Positions 10,112 to 20,946 are shown, counted from the stretch's first letter. The stretch: 64,000 bases of DNA from Rhodopseudomonas sp. P2A-2r (GCF_026015985.1 NZ_CP110389.1:6604001-6668000); one strand, 5' to 3'. A program made the numbers and translations. Notes: generated by a model from the sequence alone, not told the origin.

Positions 10112-12084
10112 ATGAGATTTCGGATCGCGATTCCACGTGGAATGCGCTCGTTTGGCCTTCGCTCACAGATCTTTGCACTCGGCCTGTCGGGAGTGGCTCT
10201 GATCGGCACGATCTATCTTATCGGCCTCGCCGTCGAAACAAGCAGCCAGCGAACCGCCGACAGCATTGCCGCTCTGGCGCTGCACACTGCGCGCATTTCC
10301 GAAGACCTGCTGCAGGCGCGGCAGATCGCTACCGAATTCCTGCAGAAACCCACCGAAAAGAAGATCGCTGCTCACAGCGAGGTCCTGGCCGCCGCCAACA
10401 GCGACCTTGCCGCCATCGACACGCTGGCCGCGACATTGCCTGCAAACGACGAGCTTCGCCGCGCAGCATCCTTCCGCGGCGGAATCAATATGTATACGAC
10501 GCGCTTCTCCAATGTGATGGCGGCGCAGAAGGTGATCGGCTTCGACGAGAACGACGGACTGCAGGGCAAGTTGCGCGCCGCCGTGCATGCCGTGGAGCAG
10601 CAACTCAAGAAATTTGACCAGCCGCGGCTTGCGGTCCTGATGCTGATGATGCGCCGGCACGAGAAGGATTTCCTGCTGCGCGGCGACGAAAAATACGGCG
10701 AGGAGCTCGAAAAGCGGGCACGGGAATTCACAATCGAACTTTCAAAATCCGAACTGCCCGCCACGGTGAAAGCCGACCTCGCCAGCCTCACCGAGATCTA
10801 CCGGACCAGCTTCCAGGCCTTCATGGCGGGGCAAAGTTCGCTCAATGAAGAAGCGCTTGACCTGGTCCAGATCTATGATCGCATCCGGCCGATCCTGACC
10901 GAGGTGCGCCAGGCAGCCAATCAGCGCCTCGATGCCGTACGGGCCGAACTGCAGACCACAAGGCAAGGAATCTTCTGGGCTATCTGTACGACCATCGGCG
11001 GCGTCGCCCTGGCGGCGCTGTTGTTCGGGCGCTGGCTGGCAGCGCCGCTGGTCAGGATGACCGGCGCCATGCAGGCGTTGTCGCTGGGTGATCTCGATAG
11101 TCCGATCGAGCGCTTCGACCGCCGCGACGAAGTCGGCACCATTTCACGCGCGTTGGCGATCTTCAGGGACAAGCTGCTCGACAACCGGCAGCTCAACGCG
11201 GACCAGGAGTCGTTGCGGTTGGTGGCCGAACTTGATCGGAAGGCGGCCATGCTTGAGGTTGCCGACGGATTTGAGAAGGCCGTGGGCCAGATCGTCGTAG
11301 CGGTCTCATCGGCGTCCAACGAAATCGAGTTGGCATCCGGTAGCCTGACGCGAACAGCGGAAATCACCCAGCAATTGTCCGCGACCGTGTCCGCCGCATC
11401 AGAGCAATCGTCCGGCAACGTCCAGTCGGCGGCCGCGGCGGCGCAGCAGATGGATGCGTCGGTCACGGAGATCGCGCGGCAAGTCCGGAACTCCAGCCGG
11501 ATCGCCAGCGCCGCTGTCGAACAGGCCGCGCAGACAAACGGCCGGATCGCCGAATTGTCGCGCTCCGCCGCACGGATTGGCGAAGTGGTCAAGATGATCG
11601 GCGCTGTCGCCGCCCAGACCAACCTGCTGGCCCTCAACGCCACCATCGAAGCCGCCCGGGCCGGCGATTCCGGCCGCGGCTTTGCGGTGGTGGCCTCGAA
11701 GTGAAGGCACTCGCGGCGCAGACCGCGCGGGCCACCGACGAGATCACCGAGCAGGTCGCCCAGATGCAGGCCGCCACCGAACATTCGGTGATCGCGATCA
11801 GAGAGATCGGCGACACCATCATGGAGATATCACAGATATCTTCGACGATCTCTGTCGCGATCGAGCAGCAGGGCACCGCGACCCAGGAGATCGCCCGCAA
11901 TGTTCAGCAGGCAGCCCAAGGGGCCACGCAGGTGTCCGACAGTATCGCCGACGTCAATCGCGGTGCAACCGACACCGGCGCGGCCTCCGGTCAGGTCCAC
12001 GCCCTTGCATCATCGCTGGTGAGGGAAAGCGGGCTTCTCAAGCGCGAAGTCGAGCAGTTCCTGCTCACCGTCCGCAGCGCATGA
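10112..12084 (+). pseudogene. Methyl-accepting chemotaxis protein, frameshifted in the signalling tip
   Basis: A transmembrane chemoreceptor of about 657 aa if repaired. TM1 is near residues 17-36, followed by a helical periplasmic sensor of about 250 aa, TM2 near 290-312 ([19 protein letters not shown]), a HAMP domain ([20 protein letters not shown]) and a cytoplasmic signalling hairpin. Within the conserved tip the frame stops right after FAVVAS-K; the remainder ([15 protein letters not shown]...) is open in the next frame up to 12084. Restoring one G at 11698 (tcgaag to tcggaag) gives the expected [16 protein letters not shown]. Start ATG at 10112 has AAGG about 6 bases upstream. The ligand is unknown; the adjacent orphan TRAP binding protein is a speculative partner. 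Confidence 0.9.
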
Positions 12085-12258
12085 CGGGTAAACTGCGCCG
12101 GGCCGGGATCGCCTCCGGCACCTCACCCGGCATACTGTTACATCCCGCAAGGGTTTGATCGATCCCGATTGACGCGAGCGCCACCCTCTCCCCGCCTGCG
12201 TGCGAGAGTGGACAACCGCGCGCCTCGCCGTCTGCCGCATCCAGAAATGACAGCCGCC

Positions 12259-14985
12259 CTACACGCCCTCCGCCACCTTCTCGTCCAGCACCAGCCGGAT
12301 CATCCGCGCCAGGTCAGCCCGGCGATACGGCTTCGACAGCAGGTGCACGCCGGCATCGAGCCGGCCGTGATGAATGATGGCGTTCTCGGTATAGCCGGAC
12401 GTGAACAGCACCTTGAGTCCCGGCCGCGACTTGCGCAACGCATCGGCAAGCTGCCGGCCGTGGATGCCGCCCGAAAGCATCACGTCGGTGAACAGCAGAT
12501 CGAATTCCAGGCCGCCATAGACCATCGTCAGCGCGTCCGCCGCCGTTGCGGCTGAATGGGCGGTGTAGCCGAGTGCTGCGAGGTGAGTCATCACGGAGTT
12601 GCGCACCAGCGGATCGTCCTCCACCACCAGCAGCGTCTCCCGACCGCTTTGTACTGGCGGCGGCGCGGTGGCATCGGCCTCCGGCTGCCGTGCGGCGGCG
12701 CACGGCAAATACAACCGGATCGTGGTCCCGTGGCCTTCCTCGCTGTAGACCTCGATATGGCCGCCGGATTGCTTGACGAAGCCATACACCATACTGAGCC
12801 CAAGCCCGGTGCCTTCGCCGACGTCCTTGGTTGTGAAGAACGGCTCGAACACCCGGTGGCGGATGGCTGCAGGGATGCCGGAGCCGGTATCGCTGACGGC
12901 CAGCATCACATAGCGCCCGGCGGAGACCTCGTCGTGTTGATTCGCGTAGCTATCGTCCAGGTCGACATTGCTGGTTTCCAGCAGCAGCTTGCCGCCGCCG
13001 CGCATCGCGTCGCGCGCGTTGAGGGCGAGGTTGATCAAGGCGCTTCCGAGTTGCGAGGGATCGGCGAGCACCGGCCGCAGACCCTGGCCCGGGTCGATCT
13101 CGATCTCGATCTGCTCGCCGAGGGTGGCGGCCAGCAGCTTCGCTGTATCGGCGATGAGCGCATTGACGTCGATGCTGCGCGGACGCAGCGGCTGTTTGCG
13201 CGCGAACGACAGCAGCCCGTTGGTGAGGTCGGCGGCGCGCCCGATGGCACTGTCGACCATCTCGGCGACTTGCTCGAGCGCGGGCTGACCGGCCACGCCG
13301 TCGGACAGCATTTCGACGCCGCCGGTGACCACCGTGAGAATGTTGTTCAGATCGTGGGCGACGCCGCCGGTGAGCTGACCGATGACTTCCATTTTCTGCG
13401 ACTGGCGAAGCTGTCGCTCGGTTTCGCGCAGCGCGGTGACGTCGCGATAGACGACCACCGCACCGCCAAACGACCCGTCGGCATTCTTGATCGGCCTGCC
13501 GCTGGCGGCGAGCTGGATCAGCGCCTGATCCCCATGCCGGATTCCGAGCTCGACATTGTCGAAGCTTTCGCCGCGAAGGGCGCGCACCGACGGGCTTTCG
13601 CCTTCCGGCATCGGCGTCACGCCGTCGCCGAGAAAGCGCTTGTATTTCATCTTCCAGCGCTCGGAGCCGATCTCGGCGGCCTCGCCGAACACCGCGACGC
13701 AGGTCGGATTGGCGAACACCCGCCGCCCCTCCGCGTCGATCACCACGACTGCGTCGGCCATGCTGGCGATGATCTTGTCGAGCAACTCGGACTTGCCAAG
13801 CAGCGCCGCGGTCGTCTCCTCGATCTTGCCGACCGCCTGGGCAAAGGCAGAGGCGAGGACGCTGGTCTCGCCGCTGAGGCCCTTGGGCACCACGAGGTGG
13901 CCGGTCCGGGAGAAATCGTCGACGGCGGCGGTGATCCGCACGACCGGCCGCGCCAGCGAGCGCGACAGCAGCACCGCAAGCAGCACCGCACCTATCACGG
14001 CGACCAGCGCGACAATCAGGCCGGTGCCTTGCAGCGCTATCGCCGGCGCGATAATCCTGTCAAACGGTTGGGTTTCGATCACGCCGGTACGCACGCCGCT
14101 GGTCAGCGGCGCGACCACCATCGCCACGGCGATCCGCCGACCGTCCGGTGCGGTAAAGACGGTCGCGGTGCCCTGCTTGTCGCCGAGTGAGTCGGCCAGC
14201 TTCGGGAAATCGTCCTGCCAGCGGCGATCCGGTTCGGCCGCTACGATCCGTCCTTCGCTATAATTCAGCAGATAGGGACCGCTGGCGTCGACGAAATAGA
14301 CTTCGGTGTCGTTACCGAGCGCCGCGCGAATCCGCTCGAACGTCGGACGTAGATCGAAATCGAGCACCAGCACAGCGAACGGATCACCGGATGGATCCCG
14401 GACCGTGACGGCAACTGATATTCGCGGTACGACCGATTCGCTGCTGTCGCCCGGCGCCACGAAGCGGATCGGCGAGAAATAGACCTCGTCAGGCGGCACG
14501 GCCAGCGCGCGACGCATCAGGTCGTGGTCGCGCGGCGTCAGTTCGGCATGGGGCGCGACGGAAACGACGCCATCGGCGCCCTGGCGCTCGACCCGGATCA
14601 GTTCGCGGCCGCCGCCCCCGACCCCCATCAGGCGGTAGGCTCCGAAGCCGAGCTTTGCACCCATCACCGCAACGTAGTCGGCCGTGAGATGACGCAGCCA
14701 CTTGTCGGCGCTGAGCCCATCCTGCGGATCGACGCCGCCATTGCGCTCGGCCCGGATCAATCCCTGATGCGCCGGCAGACTGCGGGCCGACAGCACTTCG
14801 TTGCGGACGACGCGCAGGATCGACTCGAAACCGCTGAGCCGGGCCTTGGCCTTGCCGACCAGCTCCGTCAGGCCGGTCGGCACCACCGCACGGCCGATAT
14901 TGACATAGGCCAGAATACCGATCGCAGCGACCGCTGCCAGCACGAGCGCGGTCATCGCCAATGAGAGACGCACCGACAATCGCAT
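12259..14985 (-). CDS. Membrane hybrid histidine kinase (Cache-HAMP-PAS-HisKA-HATPase-REC)
   Basis: 908 aa. TM1 near residues 9-29, a double-Cache-like periplasmic sensor to about 315, TM2 near 320-341, HAMP (RPVVRITAAVDDFSRTGHL), a PAS domain from about 400 (IIASMADAVVVIDAEGR), HisKA with phospho-acceptor His544 in GGVAHDLNNILTVVTGG, then HATPase with DTGSGIP and [15 protein letters not shown] receiver domain starts near 783, with acceptor Asp834 (LLFTDVML) and the conserved Lys in LSKPYR. No separate response regulator or output gene is adjacent. The next gene upstream is a paralogue with the same architecture, which points to a tandem duplication. All catalytic motifs are intact; the signal is unknown. 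Confidence 0.93.
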   Translation of the reverse strand: MRLSVRLSLAMTALVLAAVAAIGILAYVNIGRAVVPTGLTELVGKAKARLSGFESILRVVRNEVLSARSLPAHQGLIRAERNGGVDPQDGLSADKWLRHLTADYVAVMGAKLGFGAYRLMGVGGGGRELIRVERQGADGVVSVAPHAELTPRDHDLMRRALAVPPDEVYFSPIRFVAPGDSSESVVPRISVAVTVRDPSGDPFAVLVLDFDLRPTFERIRAALGNDTEVYFVDASGPYLLNYSEGRIVAAEPDRRWQDDFPKLADSLGDKQGTATVFTAPDGRRIAVAMVVAPLTSGVRTGVIETQPFDRIIAPAIALQGTGLIVALVAVIGAVLLAVLLSRSLARPVVRITAAVDDFSRTGHLVVPKGLSGETSVLASAFAQAVGKIEETTAALLGKSELLDKIIASMADAVVVIDAEGRRVFANPTCVAVFGEAAEIGSERWKMKYKRFLGDGVTPMPEGESPSVRALRGESFDNVELGIRHGDQALIQLAASGRPIKNADGSFGGAVVVYRDVTALRETERQLRQSQKMEVIGQLTGGVAHDLNNILTVVTGGVEMLSDGVAGQPALEQVAEMVDSAIGRAADLTNGLLSFARKQPLRPRSIDVNALIADTAKLLAATLGEQIEIEIDPGQGLRPVLADPSQLGSALINLALNARDAMRGGGKLLLETSNVDLDDSYANQHDEVSAGRYVMLAVSDTGSGIPAAIRHRVFEPFFTTKDVGEGTGLGLSMVYGFVKQSGGHIEVYSEEGHGTTIRLYLPCAAARQPEADATAPPPVQSGRETLLVVEDDPLVRNSVMTHLAALGYTAHSAATAADALTMVYGGLEFDLLFTDVMLSGGIHGRQLADALRKSRPGLKVLFTSGYTENAIIHHGRLDAGVHLLSKPYRRADLARMIRLVLDEKVAEGV

Positions 14986-15214
14986 GCTTCAACTCCGGTC
15001 GCCTGGACGGCAGCAGAGCGACGAAAGTACCTCATGGCCATGCGATGCGCCACCTAGCAGCACGATCCTATACCGGAACGAAGCGGCAGCCCGTCTTTTC
15101 GTCGGACTTTTCGCCCAGTATCAATCGGATGGTGCGCGCACGGCGACCGCCGGGGCGATCGCGACCGGTTTTGCTTGGGCCTGCGTCAGCCGGCTTTGCC
15201 GTCGGTGGTATTCT

Positions 15215-15239
15215 CAGCCGCGCCGGATTGGCGCGGCTG
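15215..15239. terminator. Hairpin after the second kinase gene
   Basis: Perfect 10-bp stem cagccgcgcc / ggcgcggctg with the 5-base loop ggatt, about 30 bases beyond the stop of the leftward kinase gene ending at 15270. There is no T run, so a classical Rho-independent terminator is not certain. Confidence 0.45.
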
Positions 15240-15269
15240 AAGGCGGCCATCCGCCAGGTGGCGCAGTCC

Positions 15270-18022
15270 CTAAGCCTTCTCCGCGGCGACTTTCGCTACG
15301 GCCTTCTCACCCAGCACCAGGCGGATCATCCGCGCCAGATCGGCGCGGCGATACGGCTTGGTGAGCAGGTGCAGGCCGGGGTCGAGGCGGCCGTGGTGGA
15401 CGATGACATCCTCGGTGTAGCCGGACGTGTACAGCACCCTGAGCGACGGCTGCCGCCGCACCAGCTCGTTGGCCAGCTCCCGGCCATTGCCGCCGGCGCC
15501 GAGGATCACGTCGGTGAGCAGCAGGTCGAACGGTGGGCTGTGCGCCGCCAGCGCCAGCGCGTCCGATGCACTGGCAGCGGCGACCGCCGCATAGCCGAGC
15601 GCCGCCAGATTGGTCATGACGTACTGGCGGACCAGATCGTCGTCCTCGACCACCAGCACGGTTTCGCGACCGCCGATAATTTCCGGGGCCATTCCAGACT
15701 GTAGCGCATCGGCCGCGCCGACGGCGCGCGGCAGATAGATCTTCATGGTCGTGCCGACGCCCTCCTCGCTGTAGATCTTGATGTGGCCGCCGGACTGCCT
15801 GACGAAGCCATAGACCATGCTGAGGCCAAGCCCGGTGCCCTTGCCCACCGGCTTGGTGGTGAAGAACGGATCGAATACCCGGTCGCGCACGCTGGCGGGT
15901 ATGCCTGTGCCATTGTCGCTGACCGCCACCATGGTATAGGCGCCGGAGGTGAGTTCGGCGTTCTGCGCCGCGTAGTCCTCGTCGAGCACCACATTCGCGG
16001 TCTCGAAGGTGAGTCGGCCACCCGACGACATGGCGTCGCGGGCGTTGATCGCCAGGTTGATCAGCGCGTTGCCGAGCTGCACCGGATCGGCCAGCGCCAG
16101 CCACGGCCCCTGCACCAGCCTGGTCTCGATCTCGATCCGCTCGCCGAGCGTCGGCCGCAGCAGCCTTGTTGCGTCCAGCACCAGCGCATTGACGTCGATG
16201 GCGCGCGGCTGCAGCGGCTGCCGGCGAGCGAACGACAGCAGCTGATGCGTGAGTCCGCTGCCGCGGTCCACCGCCTCGTCGATCATCCCGGCGATCTTGG
16301 CCAGTTCGGGGCGATCCTGCACCCCGTCGGCGATCATCTCGATGCCGCCGGTGATCACCGTGAGGATGTTATTGAAATCATGCGCCACGCCGCCGGTGAG
16401 CTGGCCGACCGCTTCCATCTTCTGGGCCTGGTACAACTGCCGTTCGGTCTCCCGCGATGCCGTGACGTCGTGATAGACGATGACGGCGCCCTGCCGCTCG
16501 CCGGCGCCGTCGGTAACGGCGCGCCCGCTGGCGACCAGCCGGATCATGCGGGTTTCGCCGGGCCGGCGGATACAGATCTCGACATTGTCAAAATCCTCGC
16601 CGCGCGCGGCGCGTCCGAGCAGGGTCTCATCCGCCGGGATCGGCGTGGCGCCATCCGGGTAGAAGCGGTCAAAGGCCCTGGACCAGCCCGGCGTGCCGTA
16701 TGGCGGCACATCGCCGATCAAACGCTTCCACACCGCATTGCCGAACAGCACGCCGCCCTCGGCGTCGATCATCAGCACCGCATCGGCCATGCTGTCGATG
16801 GTCTTGTCGAGCATCTCCGACTTGCGACGGAGCGCCTCGGCCTTCTCGGTGAGGCCCTCGGCCATGTGGGTGAAGGCGGCGGCAAGGATGCCGACCTCGC
16901 CGGTGAGCCCCGGGGCACCGTCATAGGCCCGCCACCGGCGAATCGGTCGACCGCTTGGGTGATCTCGATCAGCGGCCTTGTCATCGATCGGGCCAACAGT
17001 ACCGCCAGCAGGATGGCGAGCAGCACGGCGGCGCAGGCGGCGAGCAGGTCGGAGCGCCGCGCCGCGCTGGCCGGAGCCAGCAGCACGGCATAGGAATCGG
17101 TCTCGATGATGCCGAGCCGCGGGCCATCAGCCACCTGCGCAGTAGCCAGCGCCACCGCCACCTGCGCGCCGCTGGGATCCGCGACCACCGCGGCGCCGCG
17201 CCCGGCGGTGCCGACCGCGCGGGCAAGCCCGGGCAGCTCCTCCTGCCAGCGGTAGCGCTGGCCGAGCTCGAAACCGAAGGTATGGCCGGGGTCCGGGTGC
17301 AACAGGAAGTCGCCATCGGCATTGACCAGGTAGATCAGCGAATCCTCGTCCATGGCGGCGCGGATCCGTTCGAAGATCGGACGCAGGTCGAGGTTGATGA
17401 TGACGATGCCGAACGGCTGGCCAGCGGCGTCGTGCAGCGGCGTGGCGAAGCGCATCACCGGCACGTGCGGCACTTCCAGCGTGCCATGCTCCTGGTTGAG
17501 CTCGATCGGCGAAACGTAAACTTCGCCGGGTGGCAGCATGATGCTGCTGCGGAAATAGCCACGGTCGCCCTTGGGCGCGAGCTCCTGTTGCGGCACAATG
17601 CGCGCGGAATGGTCCGGTCCGGAGCGGTCGACGCGGACGATCTCGCGGCCGCCATCGGCGAGGCCGATCAGGCGAAACTGCTGGATGGCCGGCTTGGCCT
17701 TCAGCTGCGCGAGATAGATGCGCTCGATGCGCTCGCGCCAGACCTCGGTCGCAGTGCCGCCGACCGGATCGTTGCCTCCGGCCTGGATGGAGCGCACCAG
17801 CGCGTCATGGGAGGGCACCGCGCGCATGCCGAGCACGTCGCTGCGCAGACCGCTCAGATAGATGTCGAGCACGCCGAGCCGGGCGCGCGCCTGGGTGCCG
17901 AGCCGCTCCAGTGCCGGCGGCACCACCGAAGACTCGACGCTGTGATAGCCGATCAGTCCCGCCGCCGCGGTGCCGAGCACCAGCCCGGTCATCGCGATCA
18001 TCAGGCGTGTCGAAAGATTCAT
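15270..18022 (-). pseudogene. Second hybrid histidine kinase, paralogue of the first, frameshifted
   Basis: Same layout as its downstream neighbour: TM1 (MIAMTGLVLGTAAAGLIGYH), Cache-like sensor, TM2 (LLAACAAVLLAILLAVLLA), HAMP, PAS, HisKA with [17 protein letters not shown], HATPase with DNGTGIP and [14 protein letters not shown], and a C-terminal receiver with LLLTDVILG and LTKPYR. The frame breaks just after HAMP: ...GGPMTVPRG is followed out of frame by LTGEVGILAAAF. One more G in the coding-strand GGGG (plus-strand 16908-16911) rejoins them, and the paralogue reads VPKGLSGETSVLASAF at this point. Start MNLSTRLMIAM at 18022 is preferred over an upstream in-frame start. If the break is real, the sensor half is separated from the kinase half. 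Confidence 0.88.
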
Positions 18023-18243
18023 GCTGGAATCCGCACGCCGCTCGCCGCACGAAGCGATCAATTATCCCGTACTGGGTGCATGTGAACCGCGCCCCGGTGA
18101 TTTGACAAGACCCATGCGGCATCTGACACAGGATGCGAGGCGGTTTAGGTAAAGAGATAGGGAACACGCAGGCCTCGCGGCCATGCTATGTCGGACCACG
18201 CACCGACTGATGTGCACTATTGGTCGGCAATGGGGGACTTCAT

Positions 18244-18606
18244 ATGACCATGATCGGTAACACGCTGGTGGCGCTGGTGGCGGCGTTGCACCTCTATTTT
18301 CTGGTGCTGGAGATGTTTCTCTGGACCACCCCCTATGGCCTGAAGACCTTCGGCAATACGCGCGAGAAGGCGCAGGCATCGGCAGTGCTCGCCGCCAACC
18401 AGGGGCTGTACAACGGCTTCCTCGCCGCCGGCCTGCTGTGGGGTCTGCTGCACCCCGTCGCCGCCGTGGCATCGCAGATCAAGATCTTCTTCCTGCTCTG
18501 CGTCATCGTCGCCGGCCTCTACGGCGCCTACAGCGTCAGCCGCAAGATCCTGCTGGTCCAGGCGTTGCCGGCGGCGCTGGCTCTGGTCGCGGTCTGGCTG
18601 GGGTAG
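18244..18606 (+). CDS. DUF1304 family small membrane protein
   Basis: 120 aa with four hydrophobic segments. The N-terminal pattern MIGNTLVALVAALHLYFLVL and the W-T-P ... FG block are characteristic of the DUF1304 family, whose function is unknown. ATG at 18244 has GGGGGA 7 bases upstream; this sets the start, ruling out the longer frame from 18220. It is divergent from the kinase pair and transcribed alone. Confidence 0.85.
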   Translation: MTMIGNTLVALVAALHLYFLVLEMFLWTTPYGLKTFGNTREKAQASAVLAANQGLYNGFLAAGLLWGLLHPVAAVASQIKIFFLLCVIVAGLYGAYSVSRKILLVQALPAALALVAVWLG

Positions 18607-18633
18607 CTCGACGCAACGCTGCGCGCCTTGGCC

Positions 18634-18740
18634 GCCTGTCATCGGCGGCGGAGGCGCGCGACCCGACAAATCTCCGGCATCGGTCGTGAAGCCGCGACGC
18701 CCGCGTCTACTGGATCCCCACATCCGCGGGGATGACAGGT
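18634..18740. repeat. Interspersed repeat, family B (copy 1)
   Basis: Contains cctgtcatcggcggcgg on the left and ctactggatccccacatccg / cggggatgacagg on the right, the ends being inverted relative to each other around tgtcat / atgaca. A second copy with nearly the same right end (tttactggatccccgcatcc / gcggggacaacagg) is at 20800-20904. It lies between two co-directional genes. Confidence 0.65.
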
Positions 18741-18879
18741 CGAGCGGCAGGCGGCAGCAGCGCGTGCAACGCGACACCTTCCTTGTCTTCTTGCCTTCGC
18801 AAAACACCTGCGCCACACTCCGGGCAACGATGGCACCAGCAATGGAATGACGTCGACGCATATCAGGGAAGGCAACCAC

Positions 18880-20103
18880 ATGAGAGCATCGCATCTCCAT
18901 TGCTTCGCCGCGTCTGCATTAAGCCTTGCGCTGCTCGCCACACCGGCAGCCGCCGAACCGAAATATGATCCCGGCGCCTCCGCCAGCGAAATAAAAATCG
19001 GCCAGACAGTGCCGTTCTCGGGTCCGGCCTCGGCCTATTCATCGATCGGCAAGACCCAGGCCGCCTATTTCAAGATGATCAACGAACAGAGCGGCATCAA
19101 CGGCCGCAAGATCAACCTGATCCAGTATGACGACGCCTATTCGCCGCCCAAGGCCGTCGAACAGGTGCGCAAACTGGTCGAATCCGACGAAGTACTATTG
19201 ACCTTCCAGATCGTCGGCACGCCGTCCAACGCCGCCGTGCAGAAATATCTCAACCAGAAGCAGGTGCCGCAACTGTTTGCCGCCACCGGCGCAACCCGCT
19301 TCACCGACCCCAAGAACTTTCCATGGACTATGGGCTACAATCCCAACTACCAGAGCGAGGGCCGGATCTACGGCAAGTACATCCTGAAGAACTATCCCAA
19401 TGCCAAGATCGGCATCCTCTGGCAGAATGACGATCTCGGCCGCGACTACGTCGCCGGCATCCGGGCCGGGCTCGGCGACAAGGCGGCGACCATGGTCGTG
19501 GCGGACACGTCCTACGAACTGGCAGACCCCACCGTCGACTCGCAGATCGTCAAGCTGAAATCCTCCGGCGCCGACCTGCTGTTCAGCGCCTCGACGCCGA
19601 AATTCGCGGCGCAGGCGATCAAGAAAGTCGCCGATCTCGGCTGGAAGCCGGTACACATCGTCGACATCAACGCCACCTCGGTGGGCGCGGTGCTGCAGCC
19701 GGCGGGGCTGGACAACTCAAAAGGCCTGATCTCGGTGAATTACGGCAAGGACCCGGCCGACCCGCAATGGAAGGACGATGCCGGCATGAAGCGCTACCTG
19801 GCGTTCATGGAGAAGTACTATCCCGAGGGCGACAAGAACTCGAACTTCAACACCTATGGCTACGGCAATGCGCAGCTGATGGTCGAAGTGTTGAAGCGCT
19901 GCGGCGACGACCTCACTCGCGCCAATGTGATGAAGCAGGCGACGTCGCTGTCCAACATCAAGATCGATATCGGCCTGCCCGGCATGAGCATCACCACCTC
20001 GCCGACCGACTATCGCGTCAACAAGCAGCTGCAGATGATGAAATTCAACGGCGAGCGCTGGGAGCTGTTCGGCCCGATCATCGAGGACGACGTGGCGGGA
20101 TGA
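18880..20103 (+). CDS. ABC transporter substrate-binding protein, branched-chain amino acid type
   Basis: Periplasmic binding protein of the Leu/Ile/Val (LivJ/LivK-like, type I fold) family, 407 aa. The signal peptide (SALSLALLATPAAA) is followed by SEIKIGQTVPFSGPASAYSS, the usual first strand and ligand loop. Later blocks include WQNDDLGRDYVAGIRAGLG and SGADLLFSASTPKFAAQ. The start at 18880 is supported by AGGGAAGG about 9 bases upstream; the frame extends to 18847 without an RBS. No permease or ATPase genes adjoin it, so it either shares a distant transporter or acts in sensing. The ligand is unknown; related proteins also bind aromatic acids or amides. Confidence 0.9.
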   Translation: MRASHLHCFAASALSLALLATPAAAEPKYDPGASASEIKIGQTVPFSGPASAYSSIGKTQAAYFKMINEQSGINGRKINLIQYDDAYSPPKAVEQVRKLVESDEVLLTFQIVGTPSNAAVQKYLNQKQVPQLFAATGATRFTDPKNFPWTMGYNPNYQSEGRIYGKYILKNYPNAKIGILWQNDDLGRDYVAGIRAGLGDKAATMVVADTSYELADPTVDSQIVKLKSSGADLLFSASTPKFAAQAIKKVADLGWKPVHIVDINATSVGAVLQPAGLDNSKGLISVNYGKDPADPQWKDDAGMKRYLAFMEKYYPEGDKNSNFNTYGYGNAQLMVEVLKRCGDDLTRANVMKQATSLSNIKIDIGLPGMSITTSPTDYRVNKQLQMMKFNGERWELFGPIIEDDVAG

Positions 20104-20145
20104 GCGCCGCACCCACTTTCGGGATGTGAGTGCAACGTGTGCCGC

Positions 20146-20282
20146 TGTATCGTTCGCCGGACGCGGCGCCCTACGCCGCCCTTGCGGCGTGGTGCGCCGC
20201 AGATCCGGCGTCCATTCCCTTTGAAAAATGTGGGTCCTGGCTCTGCGGAGCAGCGTTTCACGCTGCACCGCGTCCGGGACAC
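20146..20282. repeat. Paired palindromic repeat, family A (copy 2)
   Basis: Two hairpins: gccggacgcggcgccctacg ... gccgcagatccggcg (about 20156-20210), then gggtcctggctctgcggagc ... gcaccgcgtccggga (about 20231-20280). The unit order and arm words match the copies at 3705 and 23284. Confidence 0.7.
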
Positions 20283-20297
20283 GAGAGCATTGACTAA

Positions 20298-20329
20298 AAG
20301 AAGCCGCGCTGTTTCCAGCGCGGCTTCTT
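20298..20329 (-). terminator. Rho-independent terminator of the MXKDX gene
   Basis: Perfect 14-bp stem aagaagccgcgctg / cagcgcggcttctt with a 4-base loop (20312-20315), 15 bases past the stop of the leftward gene at 20345. Read on the minus strand it is followed by CTTTTAG, a short T run. It can also act on rightward transcripts from the binding-protein gene. Confidence 0.85.
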
Positions 20330-20344
20330 CTCCGCTGACGCGAC

Positions 20345-20587
20345 TTACTTGCTCATGCTGCCCTTGTGCATGCCGTCCTTGGCCATGCCTTCCTTCTTGG
20401 TGGAGTGCATGCCGTCCTTCTTCATCGAATCGGGACGGTCGACCGCGGTTCCGGTTCCCGTGGTGGCGGGCTGGTTGACGCCGGCGCCGGTCGAACCGGG
20501 CTGCGGTGCATTCGGATTGGCCTGCGCGAAGGCAGCGGAACCCGACATCAGGGTGGCGAGTGCAGTGGCGAGAATGATCTTCTTCAT
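20345..20587 (-). CDS. MXKDX-repeat small secreted protein
   Basis: 80 aa. The signal peptide MKKIILATALATLMSGSAAFA is followed by a low-complexity Pro/Gly/Thr stretch and a C-terminal run of short repeats (SMKKDGMHS, KEGMAKDGMHKGSMSK). This fits the known 'pentapeptide MXKDX repeat' family, which is common in Bradyrhizobium-like genomes and functionally uncharacterised. The Met/His/Lys repeats could bind metal; that is inference only. ATG 20587 has a strong GGAGG 6 bases upstream, which fixes the start against the longer frame. Confidence 0.85.
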   Translation of the reverse strand: MKKIILATALATLMSGSAAFAQANPNAPQPGSTGAGVNQPATTGTGTAVDRPDSMKKDGMHSTKKEGMAKDGMHKGSMSK

Positions 20588-20799
20588 GTGACCTCCAGGT
20601 GATTTGTTTCGCCTGCTATCAATGAGAAGCACCAAATTACGTTCCTCGCAAAGGCCCGAGGAACAATGGCGTGCGATCAATTGCCGATCACAGGAACGTC
20701 AGTGCGCGGGAAGCAATGCTGTTGCTACGTGCACCGAGGATGAACCGCGGCGCTGTTTTTACCCGACGCGGTGCAGCATGCGACGCGCAGCGGAGCTCG

Positions 20800-20904
20800 G
20801 TTGTCATCGCCGCGAAAGCGGCGACCCAGTACACGCAGGCGCTGGCGATCATCATAATGCCCGCGTTTACTGGATCCCCGCATCCGCGGGGACAACAGGC
20901 GGAG
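20800..20904. repeat. Interspersed repeat, family B (copy 2)
   Basis: Left end ggttgtcatcgccgcgaaag with cggcgacccagtacacg; right end gcgtttactggatccccgca with tccgcggggacaacagg. The halves are inverted relative to each other. Matches the copy at 18634-18740. Confidence 0.7.
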
Positions 20905-20946
20905 TGCGGGGTGGCCTGCACCAATCCCGCCCGCATTTGCATCCCG

